A DNA stretch of 64,000 nt. Origin: Gautieria morchelliformis. Its lineage: Eukaryota; Basidiomycota; Agaricomycetes; Gomphales; Gomphaceae. Under the pieces are notes generated by a model. The model was not told where the DNA came from. It made no database searches and saw nothing but the letters and a program-made list of their open reading frames with translations. The stretch spans positions 124,001 to 188,000 of the forward strand of contig WHVA01000005.1 in the NCBI GenBank assembly GCA_015179125.1, in the 5' to 3' direction. The translations under genes were made by a program, and so were the position numbers. How positions within the stretch are numbered: the stretch's first letter is position 1; the number at the start of each line of letters is the position of its first letter. This document shows positions 10,804-22,116 of this stretch, piece by piece.

Positions 10804-12048
10804 TGTACGGAGAGTTACAGGAATTGAATGGCATTTCTTGTTCTTATTACTCTGTCATAGTCCATAGACGACAACAGTTCTTTTGCAAAATCGTCTATAG
10901 CAGATATGTTTTATTTACCTTAGATCCAAAGAATTCCTCTTCGCATCGTTCTAATACTTCTATATTATGTGCTAGTAGCTCGTTCTTAGTCCAATCACGG
11001 TTGTCCATAGTATAGCTCATAACCATGTTCTTCTAGGATACGAGCTACCAATAACAAACCGATCCATGCACTTCTTCTGTGAAATCTCTTACAGATTAAG
11101 ATTATTAAAAGACAGTGCAAATATTTTCTAAGAGAAGATTGTAGGGCTGGTGAGGAATGTAATTTCTCTCATGAAGAAGTCCCCGACTCCGACTGAAAGG
11201 AGGGGAGGGTTCTGTCGACACAATCTGTCAAGGATTCCTGCTGTACCTGTAATGTTCATGTTTTATGATCATCTTTGTCCTTTTTTATTTTTCCCTGCGT
11301 GATCTGTTACCTATTGCGGTCGTGATCCTCCGATGTTTTTGTATTCCCCCATCATAATCTCCCCCTGGTTTATAGTCCATTTGCCTGTATTTTCTTGTCC
11401 CTGCATAATCTTTGGTCACCCGGTTCTTATTCCTCCGATCGTATGGTACCGTTGTGCCGTTGCCGTCGTTATCCCGGCGTCGTCATCCCGTTTTCCACTT
11501 TCGCCGCTCGCTAATTACCCCTCTTTTATACCTGTTCTCATTTAAACGTCTTTTCGCTGTGTCCAGTGCACCTTGTCATTCCTGACTTGTCCCGCGTGTG
11601 TGTAAGGTATTCTCAGTCCTCTGTCCTTCCTTGTGTACTGTGGCTGACGTTTTCGATCGTAACTTGCTTTTGTGTCGTGCTGTGTCCATGTTACTTGTCC
11701 TCAGTGACTGCTCTCCATGTCCCTTTTACGCTCCAATTCCTCCGATTCCTCCGAATCCTCATCTCCATCTCCTGCTGTCCTTGCTTCACCGCTAATACCC
11801 TATTGGTGCAGCCCTCCCTATGAAATCCTTACATCCCATCTGTTGCATCGTACTTGGTTGGATTTGATGTCATTCTCTTCACGTCTCGGTCTGTCCTTGT
11901 CTTCTAGTGACCATCGTGCCAAGATAAAAATTGTTCTGTGTATTGTATCCTGTTTTCGTGAGGATTCTAAGTTTTTTGAATGTTCGTCGCTTACCTCTCT
12001 TTGTGCTCACTACATATCACCTTCTCACTTTTCCCCATCCGCTGACCA
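10804..12048. repeat. Solo LTR of 1245 bp, TSD TCCGT
   Basis: The segment begins TGTACGG, ends CTGACCA and is flanked by TCCGT on both sides (10799-10803 and 12049-12053). The stretch 11230-12048 is strongly pyrimidine-rich on the plus strand and has no credible coding frame. Independent support comes from a diverged locus at 58247-58405, where sequence resembling 10770-10798 and sequence resembling 12054-12170 are separated by only about 35 bp, as expected if this block were inserted. No internal retroelement sequence or second LTR is present. Confidence 0.65.
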
Positions 12049-12334
12049 TCCGTCCTCGTATATTTAGATCATGTGGCTGTGTCAGCATGACAGCCAGCTT
12101 CTCAGAGACCAAATACTCCTTGCAAGTACATGTCAACCACCTTCACCGTGATTGGTGGCAGACAGTCACTGTAAGTGTGTGTGTCTTACTGCCTTGTGTA
12201 TCACAAGAGCCCACAGAACTTGGCCAGTATGTGGTATTCTGAAGCTATGTAGTGAAGGTACAAGGTTAGGGTAGTATGCAGAACCGCCAGGCGGTTCCCA
12301 CACAAGAACTATACAGAGGGTCCACTGGCGCTAA
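12049..12334. promoter_or_regulatory. Displaced upstream region of the 10456-10798 gene
   Basis: On the minus strand this stretch would have lain directly upstream of the small gene before the solo LTR inserted. It contains TAAATATA (about 12058-12065), a TATA-like element about 10-20 bp from the rejoined start. Sequence from 12054 to about 12170 resembles 58303-58405. The promoter role is inferred from position. Confidence 0.35.
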
Positions 12335-12504
12335 CTAAGCTACCAGTATTATGCATTGCCTTATGTGCAATGTGGGTAAATCAGTATATTTACACCCTCC
12401 CCCTCCATGAACAACTTGCGGGACTCCATAGATGTCCACTATAAGTTCGTCCTCCACAGACTCAGACATGGTCATGTCAGTGTAAGGGCCCAGCAGACCG
12501 TGAG
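12335..12504 (-). pseudogene. Gag-like remnant, C-terminal piece
   Basis: This minus-strand frame continues, across the solo LTR at 12510-12936, the frame seen at 12942-13144. It is acidic (SESVEDELIVDI), then glycine-rich (VVHGGGG), and ends at a stop at 12335. It is the downstream end of an old gag-like gene broken by four insertions. The retroelement assignment comes from the upstream piece at 34556-35514. Confidence 0.5.
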
Positions 12505-12509
12505 GATCA

Positions 12510-12936
12510 TGTAAGGGCAACCCTGGCTGGTTGTGGAGATCACACTACCACACAACTGACAAGGGGAAATCCAAAGAGAAAAATCTAAGGACCCCCAATG
12601 TCAGCGAGCCCGTATTATACTACGTTGCGCAGCCAGGGACAACACTTGGCACCCGCCATCAACCCTGCATCTCCCTGACCACCCTGACCCTTGATCGACC
12701 CTTGATGCCACCTATTACGCAAGTCGTTTGATTTCCGACACTGTTCCGAGAGCGGAAGTCGGAAATTGGAGTGGAACTGGCAAGGCGAACAGAACTGGTG
12801 GAAGTTCTCCCAGAAGCGGAATCATTTCCGAAAGCGGAGGCGGAGATGGAATCGGAACCGGATGCGGAGTCGGAAATAGAGTCGGAACTGGGTGTGGTGT
12901 CGGAACTGGAAATGGAAAACAGGGTGTCCCCTGACA
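12510..12936. repeat. Solo LTR, family A, TSD GATCA
   Basis: The 427-bp element starts TGTAAGGGCAACCC, ends CCCCTGACA and is flanked by GATCA on both sides (12505-12509 and 12937-12941). A second copy lies at 40603-41070. The 3' half is a degenerate run of CGGAA words (about seven CGGAA plus three TTCCG), the same word that dominates Gypsy-1, so the two families may be related. Confidence 0.9.
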
Positions 12937-12941
12937 GATCA

Positions 12942-13144
12942 GCTGGCAGGGCTGCCTCGTTGGCAGTGGCATCGATTGGAGTATTGATGCCTATTTCCTG
13001 ATAGAATGCTGCATCGGCCACTGGAACGGCCACTGGGGAAGGGGCTTATGCGGTGATCAGCTCTTGGTCCAGCTGCTTAGGCTGCAGGGGTACAGCCATC
13101 TTCACATGGTCATGCTGCAATGCCCATTGTAGCTTCCATTGCAC
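12942..13144 (-). pseudogene. Gag-like remnant, middle piece
   Basis: This minus-strand frame joins across Copia-1 to 33607-33863 and across the family A LTR to 12335-12504. It includes WKLQWALQHDHVKMAV and a Pro/Gln stretch, and holds at least one stop. The flanking TGCAC and GATCA are target duplications of the inserted elements. Confidence 0.5.
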
Positions 13145-13388
13145 TGTAGGAGGTGAACGCATAAGCCAGGAGCAAACCATGTCACCCCGTGTCACCCCAT
13201 TGTGACAACATATGCGCAGTCTCATTTTTCTACATTTTCCATTGTCCAACATCCCTATTGTAGTTTATTCCCATTGTTCTCTTAGACTATAAAGTAGGTA
13301 GTTAGAAGTCTTTCTTCCTCAGTACTTTGCACTTGAGCATTTACTGAGAATACTCGCATAGATAAATATATTTATAACAACTCTTACA
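13145..13388 (+). repeat. Copia-1 5' LTR
   Basis: 244 bp, starting TGTAGGAGGTGAA and ending ACTCTTACA. ACTATAAAGTAG at about 13290 is a plausible TATA-type promoter element. Confidence 0.95.
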
Positions 13389-13402
13389 GGTTATTGGGCC
13401 CC
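13389..13402 (+). promoter_or_regulatory. Copia-1 primer-binding site
   Basis: GGTTATTGGGCCCC follows the 5' LTR directly. It closely matches GGTTATGGGCCC, the complement of the anticodon-arm region of initiator tRNA-Met used as a half-tRNA primer by Copia-type elements. The same site is perfect in Copia-2 (50145-50157) and Copia-3 (58830-58841); here one extra T spoils the ATG. Confidence 0.75.
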
Positions 13403-13454
13403 GGATCCCACTAAACACACTCACTAGCTTGTTCCCTGCTGCTCCCGCTCTGCA

Positions 13455-15878
13455 ATGTCCACCACGATGCTCACTACAACCGACCTCCTTCCTTCCTCTG
13501 TCCCGAAACTCCTGGCCAGCGGTCTCAACTGGACCATGTTCTCGATGCGCTTCCAAGACACTGTCAAAGCAAAGGGTCTGTGGGGGCACTTCGACGGCAC
13601 TACAACTCAGCCGTCAGTCAGCACTCCGCCCACCGCTGACGAAGAAGAAGCCCTCACAAAATGGGTCAAAGACGAACATACGGCGAAAGCTTTCCTTACT
13701 CACCCAATCCCCGACTCCACGCTCATCTGCATCCATGGGAAGCCATCTCTGAAGGACCGATGGGAACTCATCGTAACCGAGTTCTCATCGAAGGGTGCCT
13801 TTGTGCAGGCAGACTTACGCACTCACTTCATGGAGTCTAGATGTCCTGATAAAGGAAATGTTCGAGAGTTTCTTGACGGCCTACGAGTCAAAAAGGAAGA
13901 GTTAGCAACCTACGGTGCGGACATCGAGGAAAAAGATTACCGGTCTACTATTATAAAGTCCTTTCCCCCTCACCTCTCTGCTTTCGCATCAAACCTACTG
14001 GCAGACACAAAGCTATACAGTTCGACCAAGACTATCGACCCTGATGAACTCATCACGTTAGTGTCAGAAGAATATGAGCAGCACGCTGCTCACAAGTCTC
14101 GTCGTCTGGCGCATGCTAGCGGAAAAGCTGAAGAAAGGGACGAAGCCATGTTCATATCTGGTAATGGAAAGGGAAAGAGACCTGAGCGTAAACCCAAAAG
14201 GACTTGCTGGAATTGCGGAGACAAAGGACACTATAAGAACAAGTGTCCTAAACCTGACAAAACGCTAGGTGACAAGAAACAAGACTCACCTAAAGGGGCA
14301 GGCTCTGCAAATGCTGCCGTAGAATCCGATGACGAAGAAGATGCTGCCTTCTTTGCCAATTATGACTCGGATGATGAGCTACCCCAACTGCTGATGAACT
14401 GTGAGTCCGACTCGGATGATGACTGTGCAGGCGACTGGTTTTCTGAAGTCGGCGATGACTCAGAAGATGATCGCGAGACTGAAGAGTTGCCCATTGCTGA
14501 TGAAAGTGATACCTGTTCACTTGTCAGCATTGACCAGGAGGATGCGCATGCAGTATGCGCAGAGGTCAACAGCGTGGTGGAAAACTTACCTCAAACCGAA
14601 GTCTACAACTCTGGATGCACAAGACACATAACGCCATACCGAGACACAGTGACAAGTTATACCCCCATACCGCCAAAATCCTTCCGAGCTGCAAACAGAA
14701 AGAATTTCAATGCAGTCGGGACGGGTGAGATGAGAATCAATGTACCTAATGGAGCTACGACATCTCAGCTTAATCTAACTGAGGTTTTGTATTCACCTGA
14801 TGTTGGGTATACTCTTGTATCAATCGGACGGCTCGATGATGCTGGTTTCGCCGTATCATTTGCAGATGGCAAATGCATAATACGGGATTGAAACGATCAG
14901 CTTGTAGGCACGGTCCTGAAAACTGGACACGGCCTCTACCGCGTTTCACATGAGCAGGATATAGCAAACTCAGCCGAGGAAGTGCTTACCTTGGACCAAT
15001 TCCATCGCAGAATGGGTCATATTTCTCCTGAAATAGCCAGGAGATTAGTTACAAAGGGTTTTGTAACTGGAGTAAAGCTTGAAACATTACCATCAGGGGA
15101 GCCATTCTTCTGTGAATCCTGCGTATACGTGAAAGCCACACGGAAACCACTTCCGAAGATCAGGGATGGCACGAGAGCCACCGCGTTTGGACAAGAAGTC
15201 CACAGTGATCTATGGGGACCAGCTCCAGTTGCCACACAAGCCGGGAAGCATTATTATATCATGTTCACAGATGATATGATGCACTTGACTCACCTCTACC
15301 TGCTGCGCTCCAAAGACGAGGCATCTAGTGCCTACAAGGAGTACGAAATGTGGTGTGACACGCAGCTGAACGCTCATGTCAAAACACTCCACTCAGACAG
15401 AGGTGGTGAATATCTGAGAAAGGAATTCACTGTTTATCTGAAGTCAAAAGGAACCACGCAGAAACTCACCATGCATAACACACCCCAGCAAAACGGCGTT
15501 GCCAAATGTCGCACCCGCACGATCGTTGAGCGTGTACGAGCCCTGCTCCATGTGAGTGGGCTCCCGAGGTTCTTGTGGGGTGAGGCGGCTCGGCATGTTG
15601 TCTGGCTGATGAATCGTACCACGACTAAGGCTGTCGATGGCAAGACCCCACATGAAGCTGCTTTCGGAGACAAACCGAACCTTAAGCACATTCGTGAATG
15701 GGGGGAAAGAGTGTGGGTATGCACTGAAAGGGGTGACAAGCTTGGCGGTCGAGTATCTGAAGGCCACTGGATAGGGGTTGATGAGAGGAGTAAAGGTTTC
15801 CGAATTTATTGGCCGGAGAAGAAATCTGTCACTGTGGAACGCAACGTCCACTTTGACAACAGCTCTGCATCTGAATAA
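13455..15878 (+). pseudogene. Copia-1 gag-protease-integrase frame with one internal stop
   Basis: One frame runs from ATG 13455 to TAA 15878, interrupted by a TGA at 14889-14891 (probably from CGA). Gag occupies the first 240 residues and ends in a CCHC knuckle (CWNCGDKGHYKNKC, about 14203-14244). An acidic linker follows. The protease motif reads NSGCTRH where DSG is expected, so the catalytic Asp is lost. Integrase has its N-terminal zinc site (H...H at about 15003-15018, CESC at about 15115) and core (HSDLWGP, HSDRGGEYL, QQNGVAKCRTRT). The Glu usually found in NGVAE is Lys. The frame ends exactly where a 66-bp segment shared with 54713-54778 begins. Confidence 0.85.
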
Positions 15879-16390
15879 GTATGCCGTTCGGCGAATAGGT
15901 GAACCAACAAATGTTCACAAGATAAGAGGGTTGCCTGAACGGACAGCTTCTCGCCTCGAGGGGGAGAATTGGCAAATAATTGAGATGGAAACTAATGCAC
16001 CAGCGAACAAAACCCCCTCCTCCAATGCACCCATACCCATCGCCCCATCTATGCCCCACACCAGCGAACCCTAGTCCGACTCCGATGCCGAGGCACCTGC
16101 CAAATGCCTGCGAAAGCCTGGTCAGTGCGTCAGAGACATTCTCAAAGGGCATGGAACGTCCTCTCACCAATCATCAGATCCTGTCATCCCAACAGGAGTC
16201 CAGATGCCCTCCATTGCTGAAAAGATGTACTGGAAGGGGAAGAAACCGCTGATTGGATGCTTATCGCTGATGAAGTGGATGGGTATGTACTGGTAGCAGA
16301 GACAAGTGAGGTTGAAGCGATCGAACCTCGATCCCTGGCAGAGGCAAGGCGACACCCCGACTGGCACCTATGGGAGACCACCATTCATGA
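15879..16390 (+). pseudogene. Copia-1 degenerate integrase-RT linker
   Basis: The coding thread continues in shifted frames. LPERTASRLEGENWQ and a Pro-rich stretch appear around 15930-16070, and IEPRSLAEARRHPDWHLWE at about 16318-16375 is the usual start of the Copia reverse transcriptase region. The thread breaks at 16395, where Gypsy-1 is inserted, and resumes at 31854. Confidence 0.75.
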
Positions 16391-16395
16391 AGAGT

Positions 16396-17050
16396 TGTTA
16401 CGACCGTTCATTTCCGACTTCCGACCTTCAGTTCCGCAACACTTTCCGCCCCTCCGATATTTCCGACATTCCGCCCCTTGTTCTATTCCCTTGTTCTTTC
16501 GACTCTATTACTCGGACCCACCGGACCCGCTTCATCGTTCATCAAGACCATATGTCCGGCCCTCCTTGTGTTTCGTTGTCAGATATGTTTTCCCGACCCC
16601 TTGTTCTTTGCCATTGTTTTACCTTACCCTGAACCCCCCTTGTAGTCCCATTGTTCCCAATTAGTTAGTTCCCACGCATTGTCTACTCGACTTCCGCTTC
16701 CCCCAGAATTTGCTTAGTACTACCCCATTACCTGTTGTCTCAGCTCTTTGTATAAAAGCCTGTCATGTATGTCTGTTATTCTGCAATCAGATAATCACCT
16801 TCGATACTTGATTTCCCTCGCTCCATCTCCTGTTCTTAGCACAGCGAGTCTAGCAAGACCTCGGTCTCTCCGCCTTCCGTCTTCCGCCTCAATTCTGCCT
16901 CAAGTTCCGACTAAATCTTCAGTTCAGTATATTCCAACTTCCGACCCATTTCCGAAATACCTAGGACGATAGTTCATTGGGGGCGCAACCTACAAGTTGA
17001 AGCCGCTGTCCTTTCCAGTTCCGACTTAGCGGAAATCTCGATATGTAACA
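16396..17050 (+). repeat. Gypsy-1 5' LTR
   Basis: 655 bp, starting TGTTACGACCG and ending GATATGTAACA. A TATA-like GTATAAAAGCC is at about 16750. By eye it holds 13 TTCCG and one CGGAA, where about one of each is expected per 1 kb of random sequence. Confidence 0.95.
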
Positions 17051-17083
17051 GTATTATCTGATTCCCACCCGATAACTATTGCT

Positions 17084-18526
17084 ATGCCTCCTCGTACCAC
17101 AGCTACTTCAGCTCGAGCAGGAGCTGTCGAAGCTCTCTCTTATTTTGGCAGTCTTAGATCTGCAGCACCAAGACACATGGAACCTTCAGGCAGCTCTCGT
17201 GCCAACGATGAGCTCTCCGATGCTATTCCGCAATGCTTCGAAGAAGTTCCCAACACTAATCCCGACGACAATCCCGACTATGATGGAAACTTGATGAGTA
17301 GCAGCGGCGAACAAACAGCAGCGTCATTCCGACGCCCAGCTCCACCACCACCACCTCCACCAGGACCACCTCCAGGCGGCCCTCACGGTGGCCCACCCGG
17401 CGGTCCCCCAGGCGGACCTCCCGGCGGACCTCCCAGCGGACCTCCCGGCGGACCTCCACCTCCAATCCCACCTCAGATTCCCGCCAACCCAGTTCCGCCC
17501 GTGCCAGTTCCGGATCTTGCACAAGCCATCGCCATGCTAGCCGGACAACTTCAGCGCCCGGCCCAAGCACCACCACGCCCCAAGACAAAGGTCCGCGAAC
17601 CAGATCAATTCGACGGTTCTGACCCCAAGAAGCTCCAGTCATTTCTGGTCCAGCTTCAACTCAACTTCCGCGATCGTCCCGATGCCTTTCCCGACGACGA
17701 ACGAAAGGTCAATTACGCCCTTTCCTATCTCCGAGGTACGGCTCTCGACTACTTCGAACCCGCCCTCATGGATCCGTTTGCTCTTGTCGACTGGGCTGAC
17801 GATTACCACAACTTCGTTTCCGAACTCCGCAGCAACTTCGGACCATTTGATATGGAAGCTGATGTGGAAAATGAATTCGATAAGCTTCGTATGAAAGACA
17901 CTCATAAGATAGCTAAATATATTGTCACATTCCAGCAGCTCGCTCCTCGAGTCCAATGGGGAGAAGCCGCACTCCAATGCCAGTTTTACATGGGCTTGCC
18001 ATCCTGGATCAAGGATGAAATTGCCCGCGTCGGAAAACCCGCCACCCTTACCGACCTTCGCAATTTAGCCCAATCCATCGATTCACGCTACTGGGAAAGA
18101 CACTCCAAGATTGCTCGTGAAACCTCCGCCCTGAGCAAGAACGACAAGTCCTCCGACAAGAAGTCTGACAAAGACAAGAAGAAGACTAATTCCGGAAACA
18201 ACAACTCCGGAAACAACAACAACAACAGTTCCAGATCCAACTCCGGCAACCGGAACAACAACTCCACCCCTCGCAATAACCAGGCCTCTGGTTCCAACAC
18301 CAACGCCCGGAAGAGCACTCCGGACCTTTCCGACAAACTTGGGAAGGATGGAAAACTAACCCCCGCAGAACGCATGGACAACAACCTTTGCCTTTTCTGC
18401 GGCAAAGGCGGTCACGTCGAGCGCGATTGCACCCGAGCTTCCGCTTCCGCTGCTAAGGCCAAGGGCCATGCGGCAAAGACGGAAGAGAAATCCAAAGCGG
18501 CTCCCACTACGGATGCAAAAAAATAG
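17084..18526 (+). CDS. Gypsy-1 Gag
   Basis: The frame of 480 codons is uninterrupted, starts at the first ATG after the LTR and ends at TAG 18524-18526. Residues of about 85-130 are almost pure Pro/Gly (PPGGPPGGPP repeats). The capsid-like region follows (DQFDGSDPKKLQSFLVQLQ, FGPFDMEADVENEFDKL, DSRYWERHSK), then an Asn/Ser-rich low-complexity stretch and a single CCHC knuckle (CLFCGKGGHVERDC). It would form the intracellular particle and bind element RNA. The last sense codons lie in a seven-A run that probably serves frameshifting into pol. Confidence 0.9.
   Translation: MPPRTTATSARAGAVEALSYFGSLRSAAPRHMEPSGSSRANDELSDAIPQCFEEVPNTNPDDNPDYDGNLMSSSGEQTAASFRRPAPPPPPPPGPPPGGPHGGPPGGPPGGPPGGPPSGPPGGPPPPIPPQIPANPVPPVPVPDLAQAIAMLAGQLQRPAQAPPRPKTKVREPDQFDGSDPKKLQSFLVQLQLNFRDRPDAFPDDERKVNYALSYLRGTALDYFEPALMDPFALVDWADDYHNFVSELRSNFGPFDMEADVENEFDKLRMKDTHKIAKYIVTFQQLAPRVQWGEAALQCQFYMGLPSWIKDEIARVGKPATLTDLRNLAQSIDSRYWERHSKIARETSALSKNDKSSDKKSDKDKKKTNSGNNNSGNNNNNSSRSNSGNRNNNSTPRNNQASGSNTNARKSTPDLSDKLGKDGKLTPAERMDNNLCLFCGKGGHVERDCTRASASAAKAKGHAAKTEEKSKAAPTTDAKK
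18517..18526 (+). promoter_or_regulatory. Putative -1 frameshift site, Gypsy-1 gag/pol
   Basis: Seven A residues (18517-18523) lead straight into the gag stop TAG (18524-18526). Slipping back one base opens the pol frame, which runs from here through the protease. Gypsy-2 has the same arrangement at 23339-23347. Confidence 0.6.
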
Positions 18527-21511
18527 TCAGCAGTCCTCCGGCCTCCACACGAGCTGAGGGCTGTGTTGACCCCATTCGTGCGACAAACGAGGTTAAACTC
18601 AACGCATCTGCTCTTTCGTCCTCCGACTCCCTCTCTTTTCCGCTCACTTCCGACACTATTTCCGCACCCCCGTTCACAGCATTGATCGACTCCGGTTCGA
18701 CTCATTGTTTCCTCGATTCCGACTTTGTTTTGAAACATAAACTTCCGACCCGCAACATTCTGACAATTCTGCTCTGCCTTTTCGACGGGTCTTCCAACAC
18801 GGCAATTTCCCAAGTCGTGGACCTGTCTATCCGTTTCGCTACTGGGGACAACCATGAAGTTACGTTTTACGTTACTCCGCTAGATGCTAGCTGTTCCATT
18901 GTACTAGGACACAATTGGCTCACCCGCTATAATCCGTCGATTAACTGGGCATTGGGTCAAATACAGTTCCGTACCCTGGATCAACTCCCGTCTATTCCGA
19001 CGTCGTCCGCAAAGATGGCTCAAGCCTCTTCTGCAACTCCGCTCGTGGATTCAGTTCCGCACTCCGGTCCCGCCTTAGCACCTCCGTCCCTCGAAGCTCC
19101 TTGAATTGCGCTCGTTTCCGCCACCACTTTCCGCGTATTGCAATGGCAAGAAGACACGACCGTTTTCCAGCTTCACCTTTCCGACTCGGCTTCAGTCAAG
19201 GCTCGTTCCACCTCGACTTCTGCTCTGGTCGACATGAGCTCAGTTCCGGAAGAATATTGTGACTTCCCGGATGTGTTCAATAAGGCCAAAGCCGATAAAC
19301 CTGCTGAACATCGACCTTACGATTTGAAGATAGATTTGGAAGAAGGAGCATCTCCGCCCCTTGGACCGATCTACTCTCTTTCGCAAAGTGAACTCCAAAC
19401 TCTCCGCGAGTTCATTGATGAACATCTTAACATGGGCTTCATCCGCCCTTCGCTGTCTCTGCACGGCGCTCCGGTCCTTTTTGTCAAGAAGAAGGATGGA
19501 TCTCTCCGCCTCTGCGTCGATTTCCATGGACTCAACGCCCTCACTAAGAAGGACAAATATCTGCTTCCGCGTATTTCCGATCTCCTCGACACTCCCCACA
19601 GGGTGAAGATCTACACCAAAATTGACCTCCGGCATGCTTATCACCTTGTCCGCATCCGCAAAGGTGACGAGTGGAAAACCACTTTCCGCACCTGCTACGG
19701 TGCTTTTGAGTGGGTTGTCATGCATTTCGGTCTAACCAATGCTCCCACCGCTTTTCAGCGATTCATGAATGACGTATTTTCCGACCTTCTCGACGTATGC
19801 GTTCTAGTCTACATTGACGACATCCTCATTTATTCCGACATGCCGGAAAAACATCAGGAACATGTCCGCGAAGTACTCTGCCGTCTACGCAAACACCACC
19901 TCTACGCAAAAGCAGAGAAATGCAAATGGCATCGCGACACGGTCGAATACCTCGGCTACATCCTCTCTCCTACGGGTCTTACCATGGCAGAGGACAAGGT
20001 CAAGGCAATTCAAGAATGGCCGGAACCCCGACGTGTTAAGGATGTGCAGTCTTTCCTTGGCTTTGCCAACTTTTACCGGCATTTCATTTACAATTTTTCC
20101 GACATTACTGTTCCGCTCACGCGTCTCACCAGGAAGGGTGCCCCATGGAATTTCACTCCGGAATGCCGTTCCACATTTGAAGCCCTCAAATTGGCCTTCA
20201 CTATGGCTCCCATACTCGGTTTCTGGATTCCTGATGCCCAACTTGTACTCAAAACCAACACTTCCGACTACGCGCTAGCCGCCATTCTTTCCATCATTTC
20301 CCCGACGACGGAGAAATTCATCCAATCGCCTTTCATTCCCGCACCTTTTCCGCCCCGGAACTCAACTACGACGTCCACGATAAGGAACTACTTGCGATTT
20401 TCGAAGCCTTCAAAATCTGGAGACACTACCTCGAAGGTCCAACTTATCTGATCGACATTGTAATGGATCATAAGAACCTTGAGTATTTTGCAATGACTAA
20501 GATTTTGACTCGCCGTCAAGTCCGCTGGTCTGAATATCTCTCACAGTTCAACATGGTGATCCGCTTCCGCCCTGGAAAGCTTGGAGAAAAACCCGACGTG
20601 CTCACTAGACGTTGGGACATCTACCCAAAAGAGGGAAGTCGCGACTATGCCAGTGTTAATCCACACAACTTCCGCCCAGTATTCTCCACTGAGCAACTGG
20701 CATCGTCCCTGCAAGCCACAGCATTGCAGTTTCCACTACTCCGCGCCTCGATTATTATGGACACCGAGTCTCTCCATTCCGACATCCGTTCCGCACTTCG
20801 TTCTGATCCCATCTCTGCAACCCACCTTGATGACCCAACCAGTCCTGGATGGTCCCTCGATTCCGACGGATTTCTCCGGTACAAGTCCCGGATTTACGTT
20901 CCGGATACCAACGATCTACGACTTCGCGTACTCCAGCAAAGCCACGATCACCCGCTCTCAGGACACCAAGGCCAAAACAAAACTCTCGACATAATCCGAC
21001 GCACCTACACTTGGCCCCTCCTCCACATGATGGTCCAAGACTACTGCAAGTCGTGCACCACCTGTATGCGTGCCAAGCCTCAATGTCACAAACCCTACGG
21101 CCTCCTGAAGCAACTTCCGATCCCGGAACGACCGTGGAATTCGATATCCATGGATTTCATTGAGAAACTTCCTAAGTCATCTGGCTATGATACCATTCTA
21201 GTGATCGTTGACCGCCTCACAAAGCAGTCCATCTTTATTCTGACCTACGACACCATCACTTCTGCCCAGCTCGCACAACTCTTCGTGCTCCACGTCTTTT
21301 CCAAGCATGGAATTCCTTCCCATGTGACTTCCAACCGTGGATCAGAATTCGTGTCCTCCTTTTCCGCACGCTCGGCAAGGCTCTCGACATGAAACTGCAC
21401 TTCACTTCCGGTTATCATCCCGAAGGAGACGGACAAACGGAACGTACTAATCAGACCCTTGAGCAGTATCTCCGCGTCTATTGCAACTACCAACACAGCA
21501 ATTGGTCCGAC
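18524..21511 (+). pseudogene. Gypsy-1 pol, protease to integrase core, decayed
   Basis: The -1 frame runs from the gag stop through protease (IDSGSTHCF, LGHNWL), a TGA at 19102-19104, reverse transcriptase (VLVYIDDILIYSD, with YIDD intact) and RNase H (LKTNTSDYAL, where TDAS is usual, so a catalytic Asp is lost). A frameshift falls near 20320. After it come the DHKNLEYF motif, the integrase zinc site (CKSCTTCMRAK) and the integrase core (SMDFIEKLP). SNRGSEF replaces SDRG, losing a catalytic Asp. A one-base loss near 21360 breaks the frame again before [14 protein letters not shown]. At 21511 Gypsy-2 interrupts the gene; the rest is at 28982-29698. Confidence 0.85.
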
Positions 21512-22072
21512 TGTAAGGACCCGGCCTTTGGCCGGCTACTTACCGGTAGAACCTTCTTCCGAGCCCGAGCCTTGTGATATTCATGCCCGAGTACATATGA
21601 TACTTATCCGTGCCCGAGCCCGATCCCGAGCTTGAACTCATATCCGACCTTGATCCCATGCCCGTATCCCCTTAGTTACTGATTCCGCTCCATCACGCAT
21701 CATTCGTATATTACCTCGCCCTGACCTCGGTCTCCTGACCTCGCCCTGACCTCCACTAATCTGTTCGCCCCTGACTTGCACCTCGTCCGTATATAACCCC
21801 CTTGTATGCATTCCTACTCCTCAGTCTGAAAATCAACTATCGTGTCCCTTCGATCCCTAGCTAGTTTCTACGCCTCGCCTCTTAAGCTAGAACCTCGCCT
21901 CTTATTCGTTTACCTCCGAAGTTGGGACTCGTGCGTAGGGTCGGCGCAGCACATAAGCTGAAGCCAAGTCCCTCTCCGACTTCCCCATCCAAACCTCGCC
22001 CTGTAACCTCGGACCTTGACTCGGGTCTCGTCCCCGACCTCGGTCAACCTTACGACGGATCGTATCGTAACA
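21512..22072 (+). repeat. Gypsy-2 5' LTR
   Basis: 561 bp, starting TGTAAGGACC and ending CGTATCGTAACA. A small hairpin, CCGGCC-TTT-GGCCGG, lies near its start, and a TATA-like GTATATAACC is at about 21790. By eye it holds nine CCTCG and no CGAGG. Confidence 0.95.
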
Positions 22073-22116
22073 GTATTTTCAGACTGCTTACACCCTACGT
22101 ATCCCTTTTCTTCACG

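Noticed and set aside
12728..13001. Gly/Ser or Glu-rich open frames on the plus strand
   Set aside because: They are translations of the CGGAA word array in the family A solo LTR.
21922..22116. N-terminal extension of Gypsy-2 Gag into the LTR
   Set aside because: The frame is open through the LTR end but begins without ATG. The same LTR-encoded stretch occurs in the 3' LTR and the solo LTR, so it is not gag.
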